Source: Streptomyces spinosisporus (GTDB lineage Bacteria > Actinomycetota > Actinomycetes > Streptomycetales > Streptomycetaceae). Taken from it: a stretch of DNA of 64,000 nt. Positions 37,637 to 46,299 of the stretch are shown one piece after another; positions within the stretch are counted from its first letter, which is position 1, and every line of letters starts with the position of its first letter. Below the pieces are notes generated by a model, which was given only the letters and a program-made list of their open reading frames with translations, made no database searches and had not been told where the DNA came from. The translations under genes were made by a program, and so were the position numbers. Location of the stretch: assembly GCF_022698145.1 (NCBI RefSeq), contig NZ_JALDAX010000005.1:310001-374000 (forward strand). Reading direction: 5' to 3'.

Positions 37637-38695
37637 ATGAGAGGTCAGTCAGATGAGCCCGCCGTCCCGCAGACGCCGGCCGACCCCGCGTTCCGCCCGC
37701 ACCGCGTCGTCGTCCTCGCCATGGACGGCCTGCTCCCCTTCGAGCTGGGCATCCCGCACCGCATCTTCGGGCGCCCCAAGGACGCCCAGGGGCGCCGGCT
37801 CTACGAGGTCATGACCTGCTCGGTCCGCCCGCCGGGCCCGGTGCGCACCGACGCCGACTTCTCGATCACCGTCGAGCACGGCCCGGAGCTGCTGGCCACC
37901 GCCGACACCGTCGTGGTCCCGGCGTCGTACGAACTCGGCCCGGTCTTCGAGGAGGGCGTCCTCACCGACGAACTCGCCGCCGCCCTCGCCCACATCCGCC
38001 CCGGCACCCGGCTCACCTCGATCTGCACCGGCGTCTTCGTGCTCGCCGCCGCGGGCTATCTCGACGGCCGGCGCGCGACCACGCACTGGGCGGAGACCGA
38101 CCAGCTGCAGCGGCTCTTCCCGAAGGTCGACGTCGACCCGGACGTGCTGTTCATCGACGACGGCGACGTCCTGACCTCGGCGGGCGTCGCGGCCGGCATC
38201 GACCTGTGCCTGCACATGGTGCGCCGCGACCACGGCACGGCGGTCGCCAACGAGGTCGCCCGCCGCACGGTCGTACCGCCGCACCGCGACGGCGGACAGC
38301 GGCAATACATCGAACGCCCGGTGCCCGAACCCCAGACGGCCACCACGACCGGCGCCCGCGCCTGGGCCCTGGGCCGCCTGCACGAACCGATCCAGCTGCG
38401 CGACATGGCCGCCCAGGAGTCCATGTCCGTACGCACCTTCACGCGTCGTTTCCGCGAGGAGGTCGGCGTCAGCCCCGGCCAGTGGCTGACCCAGCAGCGG
38501 GTGGAACGGGCGCGGCATCTGCTGGAGTCCAGCGACCTGTCCGTGGACCAGGTGGCGCAGCAGGCCGGGTTCGGTACGGCGCAGTCGATGCGGCAGCACC
38601 TGCAGTCGGCACTCGGCGTGACCCCGACCGCCTACCGCCGCACCTTCCGCACCGGCAGCTCCCGGACCCGCACCGGCGCCCGCGTCAACACGTGA
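37637..38695 (+). CDS. GlxA-family transcriptional regulator (DJ-1/PfpI-AraC)
   Basis: A 352-residue regulator. The N-terminal DJ-1/PfpI-like domain has VVVLAMDGLLPFELGIPHRIFG in pieces and TSICTGVFVLAAAGYLDGRRATTHW in pieces, with the nucleophile-elbow cysteine in SICTG. The C-terminal AraC double HTH (about 245-340) reads DMAAQESMSVRTFTRRFREE in pieces and VSPGQWLTQQRVERARHLLE in pieces, then VDQVAQQAGFG. It is divergent from the MFS transporter gene and probably senses that transporter's substrate or a related metabolite. Confidence 0.9.
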   Translation: MRGQSDEPAVPQTPADPAFRPHRVVVLAMDGLLPFELGIPHRIFGRPKDAQGRRLYEVMTCSVRPPGPVRTDADFSITVEHGPELLATADTVVVPASYELGPVFEEGVLTDELAAALAHIRPGTRLTSICTGVFVLAAAGYLDGRRATTHWAETDQLQRLFPKVDVDPDVLFIDDGDVLTSAGVAAGIDLCLHMVRRDHGTAVANEVARRTVVPPHRDGGQRQYIERPVPEPQTATTTGARAWALGRLHEPIQLRDMAAQESMSVRTFTRRFREEVGVSPGQWLTQQRVERARHLLESSDLSVDQVAQQAGFGTAQSMRQHLQSALGVTPTAYRRTFRTGSSRTRTGARVNT

Positions 38696-38759
38696 GCATC
38701 ATCGGCACCGGCGCCCGAGCGTGAGCACCATCCGCACCACCTCGGTACCTCGGTCGGCG

Positions 38760-39809
38760 TCAGAACGTGAGCACCCCCCGCGCCACCCGCCCCGCCTCCG
38801 CGTCGGCCCTCGCCTTCTCGAAGTCCTCGACCGGGTAGGTCTCCGTGACCAGTTCGTCCAGCAGCAGCCGCCCCGCCCGGTACATCTCGGCGTACAGCGC
38901 GATGTCCCGCTGCGGGCGCGAGGACCCGTAGCGGCAGCCGAGGATCGACTTGTCCAGATACATGGAGGAGACGAGGAAGGACGCCTCGGCACTCGCCGGC
39001 GGAACCCCCAGCAGCACGGCCTGACCGTGCCGGTCGAGCAGGTCGATCGCCTGCCGGATCAGCTCCACGCGCCCCACGCACTCGAAGGCGTGGTCGGCCC
39101 CGGTCGGCAGGATCTCCTTGACGCCCTCGGTCGAGGTCAGGAAGTGGGTCGCGCCGAACTGCCGGGCCACGTCCTCCTTCGCCGGGTTCGCGTCGACGGC
39201 GACGATGTGCAGCGCACCCGCGATCCGTGCGCCCTGGATGACGTTGAGCCCGACGCCACCGGTGCCGATGACGAGCACGGAGTCGCCGCGGTCGACCTTG
39301 GCCCGGTTGAGCACGGCGCCCACCCCGGTCAGCACCCCGCACCCGATCAGGGCGGCGGAGGGCAGCGGAATGTCCTCGGGGATGCGGACCGCCTGCACCG
39401 CCTTCACCACCGTCCGCTCCGCGAACGCCGAGTTGGAGGCGAACTGGTACACCGGCCGCCCGTCCCGCGAGAACGGCCGTCCCGGTCGCCCGATGGCCTG
39501 CCGGCACATCGTCGGCCGCCCCCGGTCGCACTGCGCGCACGTACCGCAGTTGGCGAGCGTGGACAGCGCGACATGGTCCCCGGGCGCGACATGGGTGACC
39601 CCGGCGCCCACGGCCTCCACCACGCCCGCGCCCTCATGCCCGAGCACCACGGGAGCGGGGAAGGGGATCGTCCCGTCCACCACGGACAGATCGCTGTGGC
39701 ACAGCCCGGCCGCCGAGATCGCGACCCGCACCTCCCCCGGCCCCGGATCCCGTACGTCCAGGTCGTCCACGACCTCGACCCGCTTGCCGTCGAACAGCAC
39801 TGCGCGCAT
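38760..39809 (-). CDS. Zinc-dependent alcohol dehydrogenase (MDR family)
   Basis: A 349-residue medium-chain dehydrogenase. The catalytic zinc ligands lie in GLCHSDLSVVDG and LGHEGAGVVEAVG. The structural zinc is bound by four cysteines in NCGTCAQCDRGRPTMC. The NAD-binding loop reads VLVIGTGGVGLNVIQGA in pieces, with VAVDANPAKE giving the acidic residue for NAD. It is close to the class III/AdhD-type enzymes. Its ATG overlaps the acyl-CoA dehydrogenase stop (TGATG), so it is co-translated. It would turn an alcohol into the aldehyde that the aldehyde dehydrogenase at 302 could oxidise; this link is inferred. Confidence 0.9.
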   Translation of the reverse strand: MRAVLFDGKRVEVVDDLDVRDPGPGEVRVAISAAGLCHSDLSVVDGTIPFPAPVVLGHEGAGVVEAVGAGVTHVAPGDHVALSTLANCGTCAQCDRGRPTMCRQAIGRPGRPFSRDGRPVYQFASNSAFAERTVVKAVQAVRIPEDIPLPSAALIGCGVLTGVGAVLNRAKVDRGDSVLVIGTGGVGLNVIQGARIAGALHIVAVDANPAKEDVARQFGATHFLTSTEGVKEILPTGADHAFECVGRVELIRQAIDLLDRHGQAVLLGVPPASAEASFLVSSMYLDKSILGCRYGSSRPQRDIALYAEMYRAGRLLLDELVTETYPVEDFEKARADAEAGRVARGVLTF

Positions 39810-40954
39810 CAGACAACTCCCTTGGGCTCCCTGGGCAGACCGAGCACCCGCTCGGCGACGATCGTGCGCTGCACCTGGTCCGAGCCGCCGTAGATGGTGT
39901 CGGCCCGGGAGAAGAGGAACAGGTGCTGGAACGCGTCGAGTTCGTACGGCGCGGAGGGCGACCAGTCCTGCGGCCCCACACCGGCCCCCGCGCCCCGCAC
40001 CTGCATCGCCAGCTCTCCCAGCCGCTGATGCCAGCCGCCCCACAGCAGCTTGGCCACGCTGGGCGCGCCCGCGTCGCCCGAACGCCCCAGCGTGCGCAGG
40101 GCGTTCCACCGCATGGCCCGCAGCTCGGCCCACTGCCGCACCAGCCGCTCGCGTACGACGGGATCGGCGACGGTCCCCGACTTCACCGCCGCTTGCACGA
40201 CCCGCCCCAGCTCGGCCGCGAAGCCGATCTGCTGGGCAAGCGTGGATACTCCGCGCTCAAAGCCCAGCAGACTCATCGCGACGGTCCACCCGTTGCCCGC
40301 ACCGCCCACGACATGCTCGGCGCGCGCGCCGTCGAAGAACACCTCGTTGAAGTCGCCGGTGCCGGTCAGCTGCCGGATCGGCCGCACCTCGATGCGCCCC
40401 GGCTGGTCCATCGGCACGAGCAGGAAGCTCAGCCCGCGATGCCGGGTTGAACCGGGCTCGGTCCTGGCCAACACGAAACACCAGTCGGCCTCATGAGCCA
40501 GCGAGGTCCAGATCTTCTGGCCACTGATCCGGTACGACCCGTCCCCGCCCAGCTCGGCCTTCGTCCGCACCCCGGCCAGATCGGACCCCGCCCCGGGCTC
40601 GCTGTACCCCTGGCACCACAGCTCCTCACCGGCGGCGATCGGCGGCAGAAACCGCGCCTTCTGCTCCTGCGACCCATGCGCGATCAACGTCGGAGCCAGC
40701 AGATTCTCCCCGATATGCCCGGACCGCGGAGGCGCCCCGGACCGCGCATACTCCTCCGCCCAGACAACCTGCTGAGTCAGCGAAACAGTCCGATTCCCAT
40801 ACCCGGCCTCCCCCCACCCGAGCCCGATCCATCCCCCCTGCCCCAACGTCTTCTCCCACCCCCGCCGATCCCCAGCGCCCGAGAGATGCCCCCCGAGCCA
40901 CTCCCGTACCTCCCTCCGAAACACCTCGTCCTCAGCCGAAAACGCGAAATCCAC
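39809..40954 (-). CDS. Acyl-CoA dehydrogenase (FadE29-like)
   Basis: A 381-residue FAD enzyme. It has LGWGEAGYGNRTVSLTQQVVWAEEY in pieces, WCQGYSEPGAGSDLAGVRTKAE in pieces, SGQKIWTSLAHEADW in pieces, the middle beta domain with RHRGLSFLLVPMDQPG in pieces, and the C-terminal TIYGGSDQVQRTIVAERVLGLPRE in pieces. This is the pattern of FadE29-like members that carry the FAD-binding half of steroid-type heterotetramers. A FadE28-like partner is encoded at 20312. The gene lies 109 bp after the SDR at 41064 with an interspersed repeat between them. It lacks its own operator, so it may be read from the SDR promoter. Confidence 0.88.
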   Translation of the reverse strand: MDFAFSAEDEVFRREVREWLGGHLSGAGDRRGWEKTLGQGGWIGLGWGEAGYGNRTVSLTQQVVWAEEYARSGAPPRSGHIGENLLAPTLIAHGSQEQKARFLPPIAAGEELWCQGYSEPGAGSDLAGVRTKAELGGDGSYRISGQKIWTSLAHEADWCFVLARTEPGSTRHRGLSFLLVPMDQPGRIEVRPIRQLTGTGDFNEVFFDGARAEHVVGGAGNGWTVAMSLLGFERGVSTLAQQIGFAAELGRVVQAAVKSGTVADPVVRERLVRQWAELRAMRWNALRTLGRSGDAGAPSVAKLLWGGWHQRLGELAMQVRGAGAGVGPQDWSPSAPYELDAFQHLFLFSRADTIYGGSDQVQRTIVAERVLGLPREPKGVV

Positions 40955-40993
40955 CGGGACTCCTCTGGTAACTGGTCAACTGCAACACCCTCA

Positions 40994-41014
40994 GGGGCGC
41001 GGGGAACTGCGCGA
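40994..41014. repeat. Interspersed repeat, copy 1
   Basis: The core GGGGCGCGGGGAACTGCGCG, followed by ACCAACCAC, lies in the 109-bp gap between the SDR and acyl-CoA dehydrogenase genes. Further copies occur at 45048 and 63808 in this window. I recall this core as widespread in Streptomyces intergenic regions. Confidence 0.8.
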
Positions 41015-41063
41015 CCAACCACACCCAGCCCGCACCCGCCAACCACCAACAACCCCCACCCCC

Positions 41064-41975
41064 TCAGGCGTTGGGCCGCTCCCCCCTCCCCGCAGCCCTC
41101 TCCATGGCCGCCACCCGCTCAAGCAAGGGCATCGGATCCACCCCCACAGACCCGGGCAGAAACTCCGCGATCATTTCGGGCGTCCACCTACCGGCGGCGA
41201 ACGCGGAACGCAGTTCACGAGGCTGCCCCCACACCGCCAACTTCGCCCCGGCGATCGTGTACACCTGCCCGGTCACCCCCTGCCCCTTCGCCGCATCGGA
41301 CAGCAGATACACGACCAGGGCGGCCACATCCTCCGGCTCCCCGATCTCCGCCAGCTCCATCGGAACATTCGCCGACATCCGCGTACGGGCGACGGGCGCC
41401 ACCGCGTTGGCGGTCACCCCGTACTTGCTCATCCCCAGCGCAGCGCTCCGCACCAGCGAGATGATCCCGCCCTTCGCGGCGCTGTAGTTGGCCTGCGACA
41501 CCGACCCCTGATGGTTGCCGCTGGTGAACCCGATCAACGTCCCCGCCCGCTGCTTCCGCATCACGGCAGAGGCGGCCCGGAACACGGTGAACGTCCCCTT
41601 CAGATGCGTGGCGACGACCGCGTCCCACTCCTCCTCCGACATGTTGAAGAGCATCCGCTCGCGCAGAATCCCGGCGACACACACGACCCCGTCGATCCGC
41701 CCGTACGAAGAGACCGCCACGTCCACCACACGCGCTCCCCCCGCCATGGTGGAGATGTCGTCGCCCACGGCGACGGCCTCCCCGCCGGCGGCCTCGATCT
41801 CCTTGACCACGGCCTCGGCGACCTCGCTGGTCGGTGAGGCGCCGTCGACGGAGACGCCGTAGTCGTTGACGACGACCCGTGCCCCCTCGGCCGCCGCGGC
41901 CAGCGCGACGGCGCGGCCGATGCCCCGCCCGGCGCCCGTCACGGCGACGACCTTGCCTGCCAAGAAGTTCCCCAC
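41064..41975 (-). CDS. SDR family 3-hydroxyacyl-CoA dehydrogenase-like protein
   Basis: A 303-residue short-chain dehydrogenase. The cofactor loop VTGAGRGIGRAVAL is followed by VVVNDYGVSVDG, the marker of the MFE-2/HSD17B4-like branch. It has VCVAGILRERMLFNM (the NNAG equivalent with cysteine-valine), GFTSGNHQGSVSQANYSAAKGG in pieces with the Y-x3-K pair, and a C-terminal extension of about 45 residues. Relatives include (3R)-hydroxyacyl-CoA dehydrogenases and steroid side-chain enzymes such as ChsB1. The start is a GTG at 41975. The gene is divergent from the cyclase-family gene, with an operator 23 bp upstream. Confidence 0.87.
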   Translation of the reverse strand: MGNFLAGKVVAVTGAGRGIGRAVALAAAAEGARVVVNDYGVSVDGASPTSEVAEAVVKEIEAAGGEAVAVGDDISTMAGGARVVDVAVSSYGRIDGVVCVAGILRERMLFNMSEEEWDAVVATHLKGTFTVFRAASAVMRKQRAGTLIGFTSGNHQGSVSQANYSAAKGGIISLVRSAALGMSKYGVTANAVAPVARTRMSANVPMELAEIGEPEDVAALVVYLLSDAAKGQGVTGQVYTIAGAKLAVWGQPRELRSAFAAGRWTPEMIAEFLPGSVGVDPMPLLERVAAMERAAGRGERPNA

Positions 41976-41997
41976 GCCCGGCCCCTTCCCGCGGTTT

Positions 41998-42012
41998 CTG
42001 ACGGACCGTTAG
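41998..42012. promoter_or_regulatory. Palindromic operator, copy 11 (CTGACGGACCGTTAG), with a half site
   Basis: A 7-1-7 palindrome with one change (T for C in the right arm). A second half site, GACCCGTCAG, ends at 42029. Together they fill the 85-bp divergent region between the SDR and the cyclase-family gene, so both genes are likely to be controlled. Confidence 0.75.
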
Positions 42013-42060
42013 ATTTTATGACCCGTCAGATACCTGGAGACAAGCCCCCGGGGAGGACCG

Positions 42061-42987
42061 ATGTCGTTGCCGGACGCGTTCCACGAGATCGCCAAGCGTG
42101 TGAACAACTGGGGCCGTTGGGGCGCCGACGACGAGATCGGCACCCTCAACCTGATCACCGACAAGGTCGTGCGCGAGGCGGCCGCGACCGTCCGCACGGG
42201 CCGGCGCGTCCCGCTCGCGCTGCCGCTGAAGCAGGACGGCGTGCAGACCGGGATGATCCCGGGACGGGTCAATCCGCTGCACACGATGGTGCAGATCAAC
42301 CAGGAGCTGTTCGGCCCGGGCACCGTCGCCTGCAGCGACGACGCCGTGACCATGGGACTGCAGGCGGCCACCCACTGGGACGCGCTGCCGCACGTCTCGC
42401 ACTCGGGCAGGCTCTACAACGGCCGCCCCGCGGACTCCGTCACCGCGCACGGCGGCGCCGAGTTCAGCGGTATCGACAAGGCGCGGCACATCGTCTCGCG
42501 CGGGGTGCTGCTCGACGTGGCACGCGCGCGTGGCGTGGACCGGCTAGAGGGCGGGCACGCGGTCACCCCCGAGGACCTGGAGGCCGCCGAGGAGTTCGGC
42601 GGCACGCGCGTGCGTGCCGGTGACATCGTGCTCGTACGGACCGGACAGGTGCAGGTCCTTCTCGCCGGCGACAAGGAGGCGTACGGCTACCCTTCACCGG
42701 GCCTCTCGGTCCGTACGCCGGAGTGGTTCCACGCCCGCGATGTCGCCGCCGTCGCCAACGACACCCTCACCTTCGAGATCTTCCCGCCCGAGATCGAGGA
42801 TCTGTGGCTGCCCGTGCACGCGCTGGACCTGGTGGAGATGGGGATGCTGCAGGGCCAGAACTGGAATCTCGAAGAGTTGTCCACAGCCTGTGGAGAAAGC
42901 GGCCGCTACGCGTTCCTGCTCTCGGCGATGCCCGAGCCCTTCGCCGGCGCGACGGGAACCCCGGTGGCCCCGGTCGCCCTCCTGTGA
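42061..42987 (+). CDS. Cyclase-family metal-dependent hydrolase
   Basis: A 308-residue protein of the cyclase/kynurenine-formamidase-like family. NNWGRWGADDEIGTLNLIT in pieces is the usual N-terminus. The metal-binding motif appears as QAATHWDALPHVSHSG in pieces (H-W-D and following H). RGVLLDVARARGVDRLEGGHAVTPEDLE in pieces and GDIVLVRTGQ follow. Family members hydrolyse amides or lactones, or dehydrate and cyclise small acids. The start ATG is preceded by GGGGAGGACCG. It is driven from the divergent operator region and probably opens or closes a ring in the pathway. The exact reaction is not readable. Confidence 0.85.
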   Translation: MSLPDAFHEIAKRVNNWGRWGADDEIGTLNLITDKVVREAAATVRTGRRVPLALPLKQDGVQTGMIPGRVNPLHTMVQINQELFGPGTVACSDDAVTMGLQAATHWDALPHVSHSGRLYNGRPADSVTAHGGAEFSGIDKARHIVSRGVLLDVARARGVDRLEGGHAVTPEDLEAAEEFGGTRVRAGDIVLVRTGQVQVLLAGDKEAYGYPSPGLSVRTPEWFHARDVAAVANDTLTFEIFPPEIEDLWLPVHALDLVEMGMLQGQNWNLEELSTACGESGRYAFLLSAMPEPFAGATGTPVAPVALL

Positions 42988-43310
42988 GGGCCTTCGGCCG
43001 ACGACGCGGTGCTCCCGCCCCGAGCACGGCACCTCGCGCCGCCGACCGACGCCGCATCACGACCCACGCTCGCCGAGGGCCTCCGTCACCGAAGCCCTCG
43101 CCGTCCCCTCACGGCGAATCGCTGACCACAAGCGTGATCAAACGGACACGGTGCGTCAACAGCCATACGGAGATTTATTACTTAAGCCCTTTTTGTCATG
43201 GCCGCGCACGGAAGCACGTCCCGGCGCACCGCCTCGCACCGGACGGGGTGCGAGGGCGGATTCTGCGAGCGTGCCCCGGCCCTGTCGGATGCTCGGCGCC
43301 CGCGCGCCGG
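42988..43310. other. Non-coding gap of 323 bp
   Basis: No convincing gene on either strand. The segment 43165-43200 is unusually AT-rich for this genome (ATTTATTACTTAAG, then a CCC and TTTTT run) and may be a terminator for the convergent cyclase and ATP-binding genes. No perfect hairpin was identified next to it. Confidence 0.5.
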
Positions 43311-43784
43311 TCACACCGCCTCGAACGCCAGCCCCTCGTACGCCGAGACACCGCCCCTGCAGGTCTGCGCGGCCCGGGACTGTCCGCAGCGGTCGAGTTC
43401 GCACCAGATGCGCTTGCCCGCCCCCTCCGGGCTCCAGCCCCAGCGGTCTGCGAGCCCGTCGACGAGGGCGAGACCCCGGCCGCCGGTCGCCTCGCCGTCG
43501 ACGCAACGGGGCACGGGCGCCCGGTCGCTGGTGTCGGCGACTTCGAGCCGGACCGTGGCCGTCTCGGCAGCCGTACCGGGCAGGGAAAGGCGCAGGACGG
43601 CCGGACAGCCGGTGTGCACCACGGCGTTGGTGACCAGTTCGGAGACGAGCAGGATCAGCGTCTCGGCGAGCGGCTCGTCGGCCTCTATCCCGGACCCGGC
43701 GAGGCGTGAACGGGCCCACCTGCGGGCTCGCCCCACCTCCGCGGGGTCGGGCCGGACTTCCAGCTGCACCTGAAGCACCTGCAC
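43311..43784 (-). CDS. ATP-binding protein of the RsbW/anti-sigma histidine-kinase-like type
   Basis: A 157-residue HATPase_c protein. The N box is SELVTNAVVHTG, the G1 box VEVADTSDRAPVP with the aspartate, and the G2 box GGRGLALVDGLADRWGW in pieces. There is no phospho-acceptor domain. Such proteins are numerous in Streptomyces. They act as serine kinases or anti-sigma factors that inactivate STAS antagonists, and many are orphans. A STAS antagonist is encoded at 49864, but 6 kb away and probably unrelated. A short reading frame ends 3 bp upstream on the same strand (27 codons from an ATG at 43871) and may be a leader peptide. Confidence 0.83.
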   Translation of the reverse strand: MQVLQVQLEVRPDPAEVGRARRWARSRLAGSGIEADEPLAETLILLVSELVTNAVVHTGCPAVLRLSLPGTAAETATVRLEVADTSDRAPVPRCVDGEATGGRGLALVDGLADRWGWSPEGAGKRIWCELDRCGQSRAAQTCRGGVSAYEGLAFEAV

Positions 43785-44256
43785 CGCTCACACCATCCGA
43801 ACCGGCGGACACATGACCTCGCGCCACGCTCGCGCCGCGACGAGGGCCACGTTCGTGGCCATTTTCTGCATGACCAGGACAACGGCCAGTGCAGAGCCCA
43901 GAGCAGGGGTCACGGAACGTGAATCCCTTAAAAGACAGCATGGTTGACGTACAGTCACGCCAACAAGCGCTTCGGGCATATTCCAGCGCGAAGGAGTACC
44001 CGTACGGCATACTGTGCGACGCACGTTCCGCTGAGTCGAACAGGCCAGTTCCGGCGTCACCTCGGGGGCGACACCGGCACGGCTCGTGCTCGGAACCACT
44101 CGCATCACACAGAAGCTACCGGAGCCGGACGCCGACTCCAGGACGTGACGGGTCACGCATCGGACACAACCCGATATCAACGCTCCGTAATTTTGCTGCG
44201 CCACAATCCGTGACATTCCCGGGGGCGGATTCCGCGGCGCCCCAGGCAGACACCTC
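43785..44256. other. 472-bp region without a clear gene
   Basis: On the reverse strand an ATG at 43871 opens 27 codons ending at 43788 (MQKMATNVALVAARAWREVM, then CPPVRMV), just before the ATP-binding gene. It could be a small coupled peptide, but the evidence is slight. The remainder, including the AT-richer 43920-43990, looks like promoter for that gene. Nothing else is recognised. Confidence 0.4.
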
Positions 44257-45165
44257 TCACGCCACCAGATCGGCCGCGAGCAGCTCCTCACGCTCCGCGG
44301 TCGAGCCGCCGCGTTGCGCCCGCACCCAGGCCCGCTTGAGATGCAGATGCACCTCGCTGTCCCAGGTGAAGCCCATGCCGCCGTGCACCTGGAGGCAGTC
44401 GCGGGCGCCGCGTTCGGCGGCCTCGTCGGCGAGCAGCCGGGCCGCGGCGATGTCCGCGCGGTCGGCGGTGACGGCGGCGGCGTAGACGGCGGCCCGAGCC
44501 ACCTCGGCGCGCACCAGCATCTGCGCGCACAGGTGCTTGACCGCCTGGAAGGCCCCGATCGGCTGCCCGAACTGCTCGCGGGTCCGGGCGTGTTGCACGG
44601 CCAGTTCGCACACCCGCACGGCCGTACCGAGTTGCTCGGCCGCCGTCAGCAGTTCGGCGACGGGATCGGGCCGGGCCGGCGCCGCCACCCGGTGCAGCGG
44701 CGTGAGCGGATCCACCGACGTCATCGGCACGGCCCCCTCGGCCCCCCGCCGCACCACGTCCGCCTCCTCCAGCCACTCCACGAGCCGCCCGTGGGCCGCA
44801 GCCACGACCACCTCGCCCTCGACCGCACCAGGCACCTCCCCCGCAGCGCAATGCGTGGCGACAAGCGGCCCAGGCACCAACGCCCGCCCCATCTCCTCGA
44901 ACACCACCACAGCCTCGGGCAACCCGAGCCCGGCCCCACCTTCGCTCTCGGCCAACCGCAGCGAGAAAACCCCAAGCTCCCCAAGAGCCCGCCACATCCC
45001 CCGATCAACCCGGAACTGACCACCGCCGGACACGGCAGTACCGGTTGGGGGCGCGGGGAACTGCGCGCCAAGCCACGACGAACCACCACCCGCCCACCGA
45101 CCGACCACCCCCCGCACCGCATCGCGCAATTCCACCTGCGCCTCACCCAACTGAAACCGCACCAC
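44257..45165 (-). CDS. Short acyl-CoA dehydrogenase-like protein (FadE28-like), with repeat-derived insert
   Basis: A 302-residue acyl-CoA dehydrogenase homolog, clearly shorter than the normal 380. The middle beta domain is reduced (about 135-165). The helical C-terminal domain keeps ARTREQFGQPIGAFQAVKH in pieces and LQVHGGMGFTWDSEVHLHLKRAW in pieces. Near residue 33 the protein contains WLGAQFPAPPTG, encoded by the interspersed repeat, so the repeat has been absorbed into the N-terminal domain. The GTG at 45165 directly follows the stop of the FadE29-like gene. Such adjacent short and long pairs form alpha2-beta2 heterotetramers in steroid degradation. Whether this subunit still folds is open. 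Confidence 0.8.
   Translation of the reverse strand: MVRFQLGEAQVELRDAVRGVVGRWAGGGSSWLGAQFPAPPTGTAVSGGGQFRVDRGMWRALGELGVFSLRLAESEGGAGLGLPEAVVVFEEMGRALVPGPLVATHCAAGEVPGAVEGEVVVAAAHGRLVEWLEEADVVRRGAEGAVPMTSVDPLTPLHRVAAPARPDPVAELLTAAEQLGTAVRVCELAVQHARTREQFGQPIGAFQAVKHLCAQMLVRAEVARAAVYAAAVTADRADIAAARLLADEAAERGARDCLQVHGGMGFTWDSEVHLHLKRAWVRAQRGGSTAEREELLAADLVA
45048..45067. repeat. Interspersed repeat, copy 2 (inside coding sequence)
   Basis: The same GGGGCGCGGGGAACTGCGCG core as at 40994 and 63808, here within the acyl-CoA dehydrogenase gene and in frame on the reverse strand. The bases after it (CCAAGCCACGACG) extend the resemblance to other Streptomyces copies. Confidence 0.8.
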
Positions 45166-46299
45166 TCACCTCCCCTTGGGTAGCCCGAGCACCCGCTCCC
45201 CCACGATGTTCCGCTGAATCTGCGAAGTCCCCGCAGCGATCGTGTACGACAACGACGACAACCGATCAACCACCCACCCACGCTCCAAGTCCAGGCAATC
45301 CGGCCCCAAAACCTCCGCCGCGACGTCATACAACGCCTGCCGCGCATGCGAATACCTCAACTTGAAAACAGACCCCCCCACCCCCGGCACCCCGCCGGAG
45401 GCCTCCGCCTCGCTCACGTTCCACTGCGTCAACCGCCACAGCGCCCGGAACTCGGCGTTCAGCCGCCCGAGCCTCCGCCGCAGCACAGGGTCCTCCCACC
45501 GCCCGTTCCGCCGCGCCTCCGCAGCGAGTTCACCGAGGACCCGCCGGCAGGCGACGACCTCCCCCACGAACGCCGTACCGCGCTCGAACGACAGCGTCAC
45601 CATCGTCACGCGCCAGCCGTCGTTCTCCTCGCCGACCCGGTTCGCGACCGGCACGCGCACGTCGTCGAGGAACACCTCGGCGAACTCCGCCGACCCCGCC
45701 AGGGTCCGCAGCGGCCGTACGGTGATCCCCGGGGCGTCCATGGGCATGGCGAGCCAGGTGATGCCCCGGTGCTTGGGCGCCCGGGGGTCGGTGCGCACCA
45801 ACAGCTCGCACCAGTCGGCCACTTCGGCGTGCGAGGTCCAGATCTTGGAGCCGTTCACCACGTAGTCGTCGCCGTCGCGGTGGGCGCGGGAGCGCAGGGA
45901 CGCCAGGTCGCTGCCGGCGTCCGGTTCGCTGAAGCCCTGGCACCAGACCTCCTCGCCGCGCAGGACCGGCGGCAGCCAGCGCGCCCGCTGCTCCTCGCTC
46001 CCCTCGGCGGCGATGGTGGGCCCGGCGTGCAGCAGCCCCACGAAGTTCGCGCCCACGTAGGGCGCGCCCGCCTTCTCGGTCTCCTCCAGGAAGATCAGCC
46101 GCACGGTCGGGGAGGCGCCCCAGTGCACGTCGCCGTACCCGGCGTCGTACAGCATCCGCTGCCAGCCCAGGTCGTAGGCCCTGCGTGCGGGCCAGTCCTG
46201 CGGGGACGGCTTGTCCGGCAGTGTCGGCAGCATCTTGCCGAGCCACTCGCGCAGCCGCGCCCGGAACTCCTCCTCCTCGGGGGTGTACGACAGGTCCAC
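45166..46299 (-). CDS. Acyl-CoA dehydrogenase (FadE29-like), second copy
   Basis: A 377-residue FAD enzyme. It has LGWQRMLYDAGYGDVHWG in pieces, WCQGFSEPDAGSDLASLRSRA in pieces, VNGSKIWTSHAEVADWCELLVR in pieces, RHRG-like KHRGITWLAMPMDAPG in pieces, and the C-terminal AAGTSQIQRNIVGERVLGLPKG in pieces. It closely parallels the 39809 protein in layout. The GTG at 46299 overlaps the stop of the amidohydrolase (TAGTG), and its own stop abuts the short FadE28-like gene. The three genes form one tightly coupled operon under the operator at 47522. Confidence 0.88.
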   Translation of the reverse strand: MDLSYTPEEEEFRARLREWLGKMLPTLPDKPSPQDWPARRAYDLGWQRMLYDAGYGDVHWGASPTVRLIFLEETEKAGAPYVGANFVGLLHAGPTIAAEGSEEQRARWLPPVLRGEEVWCQGFSEPDAGSDLASLRSRAHRDGDDYVVNGSKIWTSHAEVADWCELLVRTDPRAPKHRGITWLAMPMDAPGITVRPLRTLAGSAEFAEVFLDDVRVPVANRVGEENDGWRVTMVTLSFERGTAFVGEVVACRRVLGELAAEARRNGRWEDPVLRRRLGRLNAEFRALWRLTQWNVSEAEASGGVPGVGGSVFKLRYSHARQALYDVAAEVLGPDCLDLERGWVVDRLSSLSYTIAAGTSQIQRNIVGERVLGLPKGR

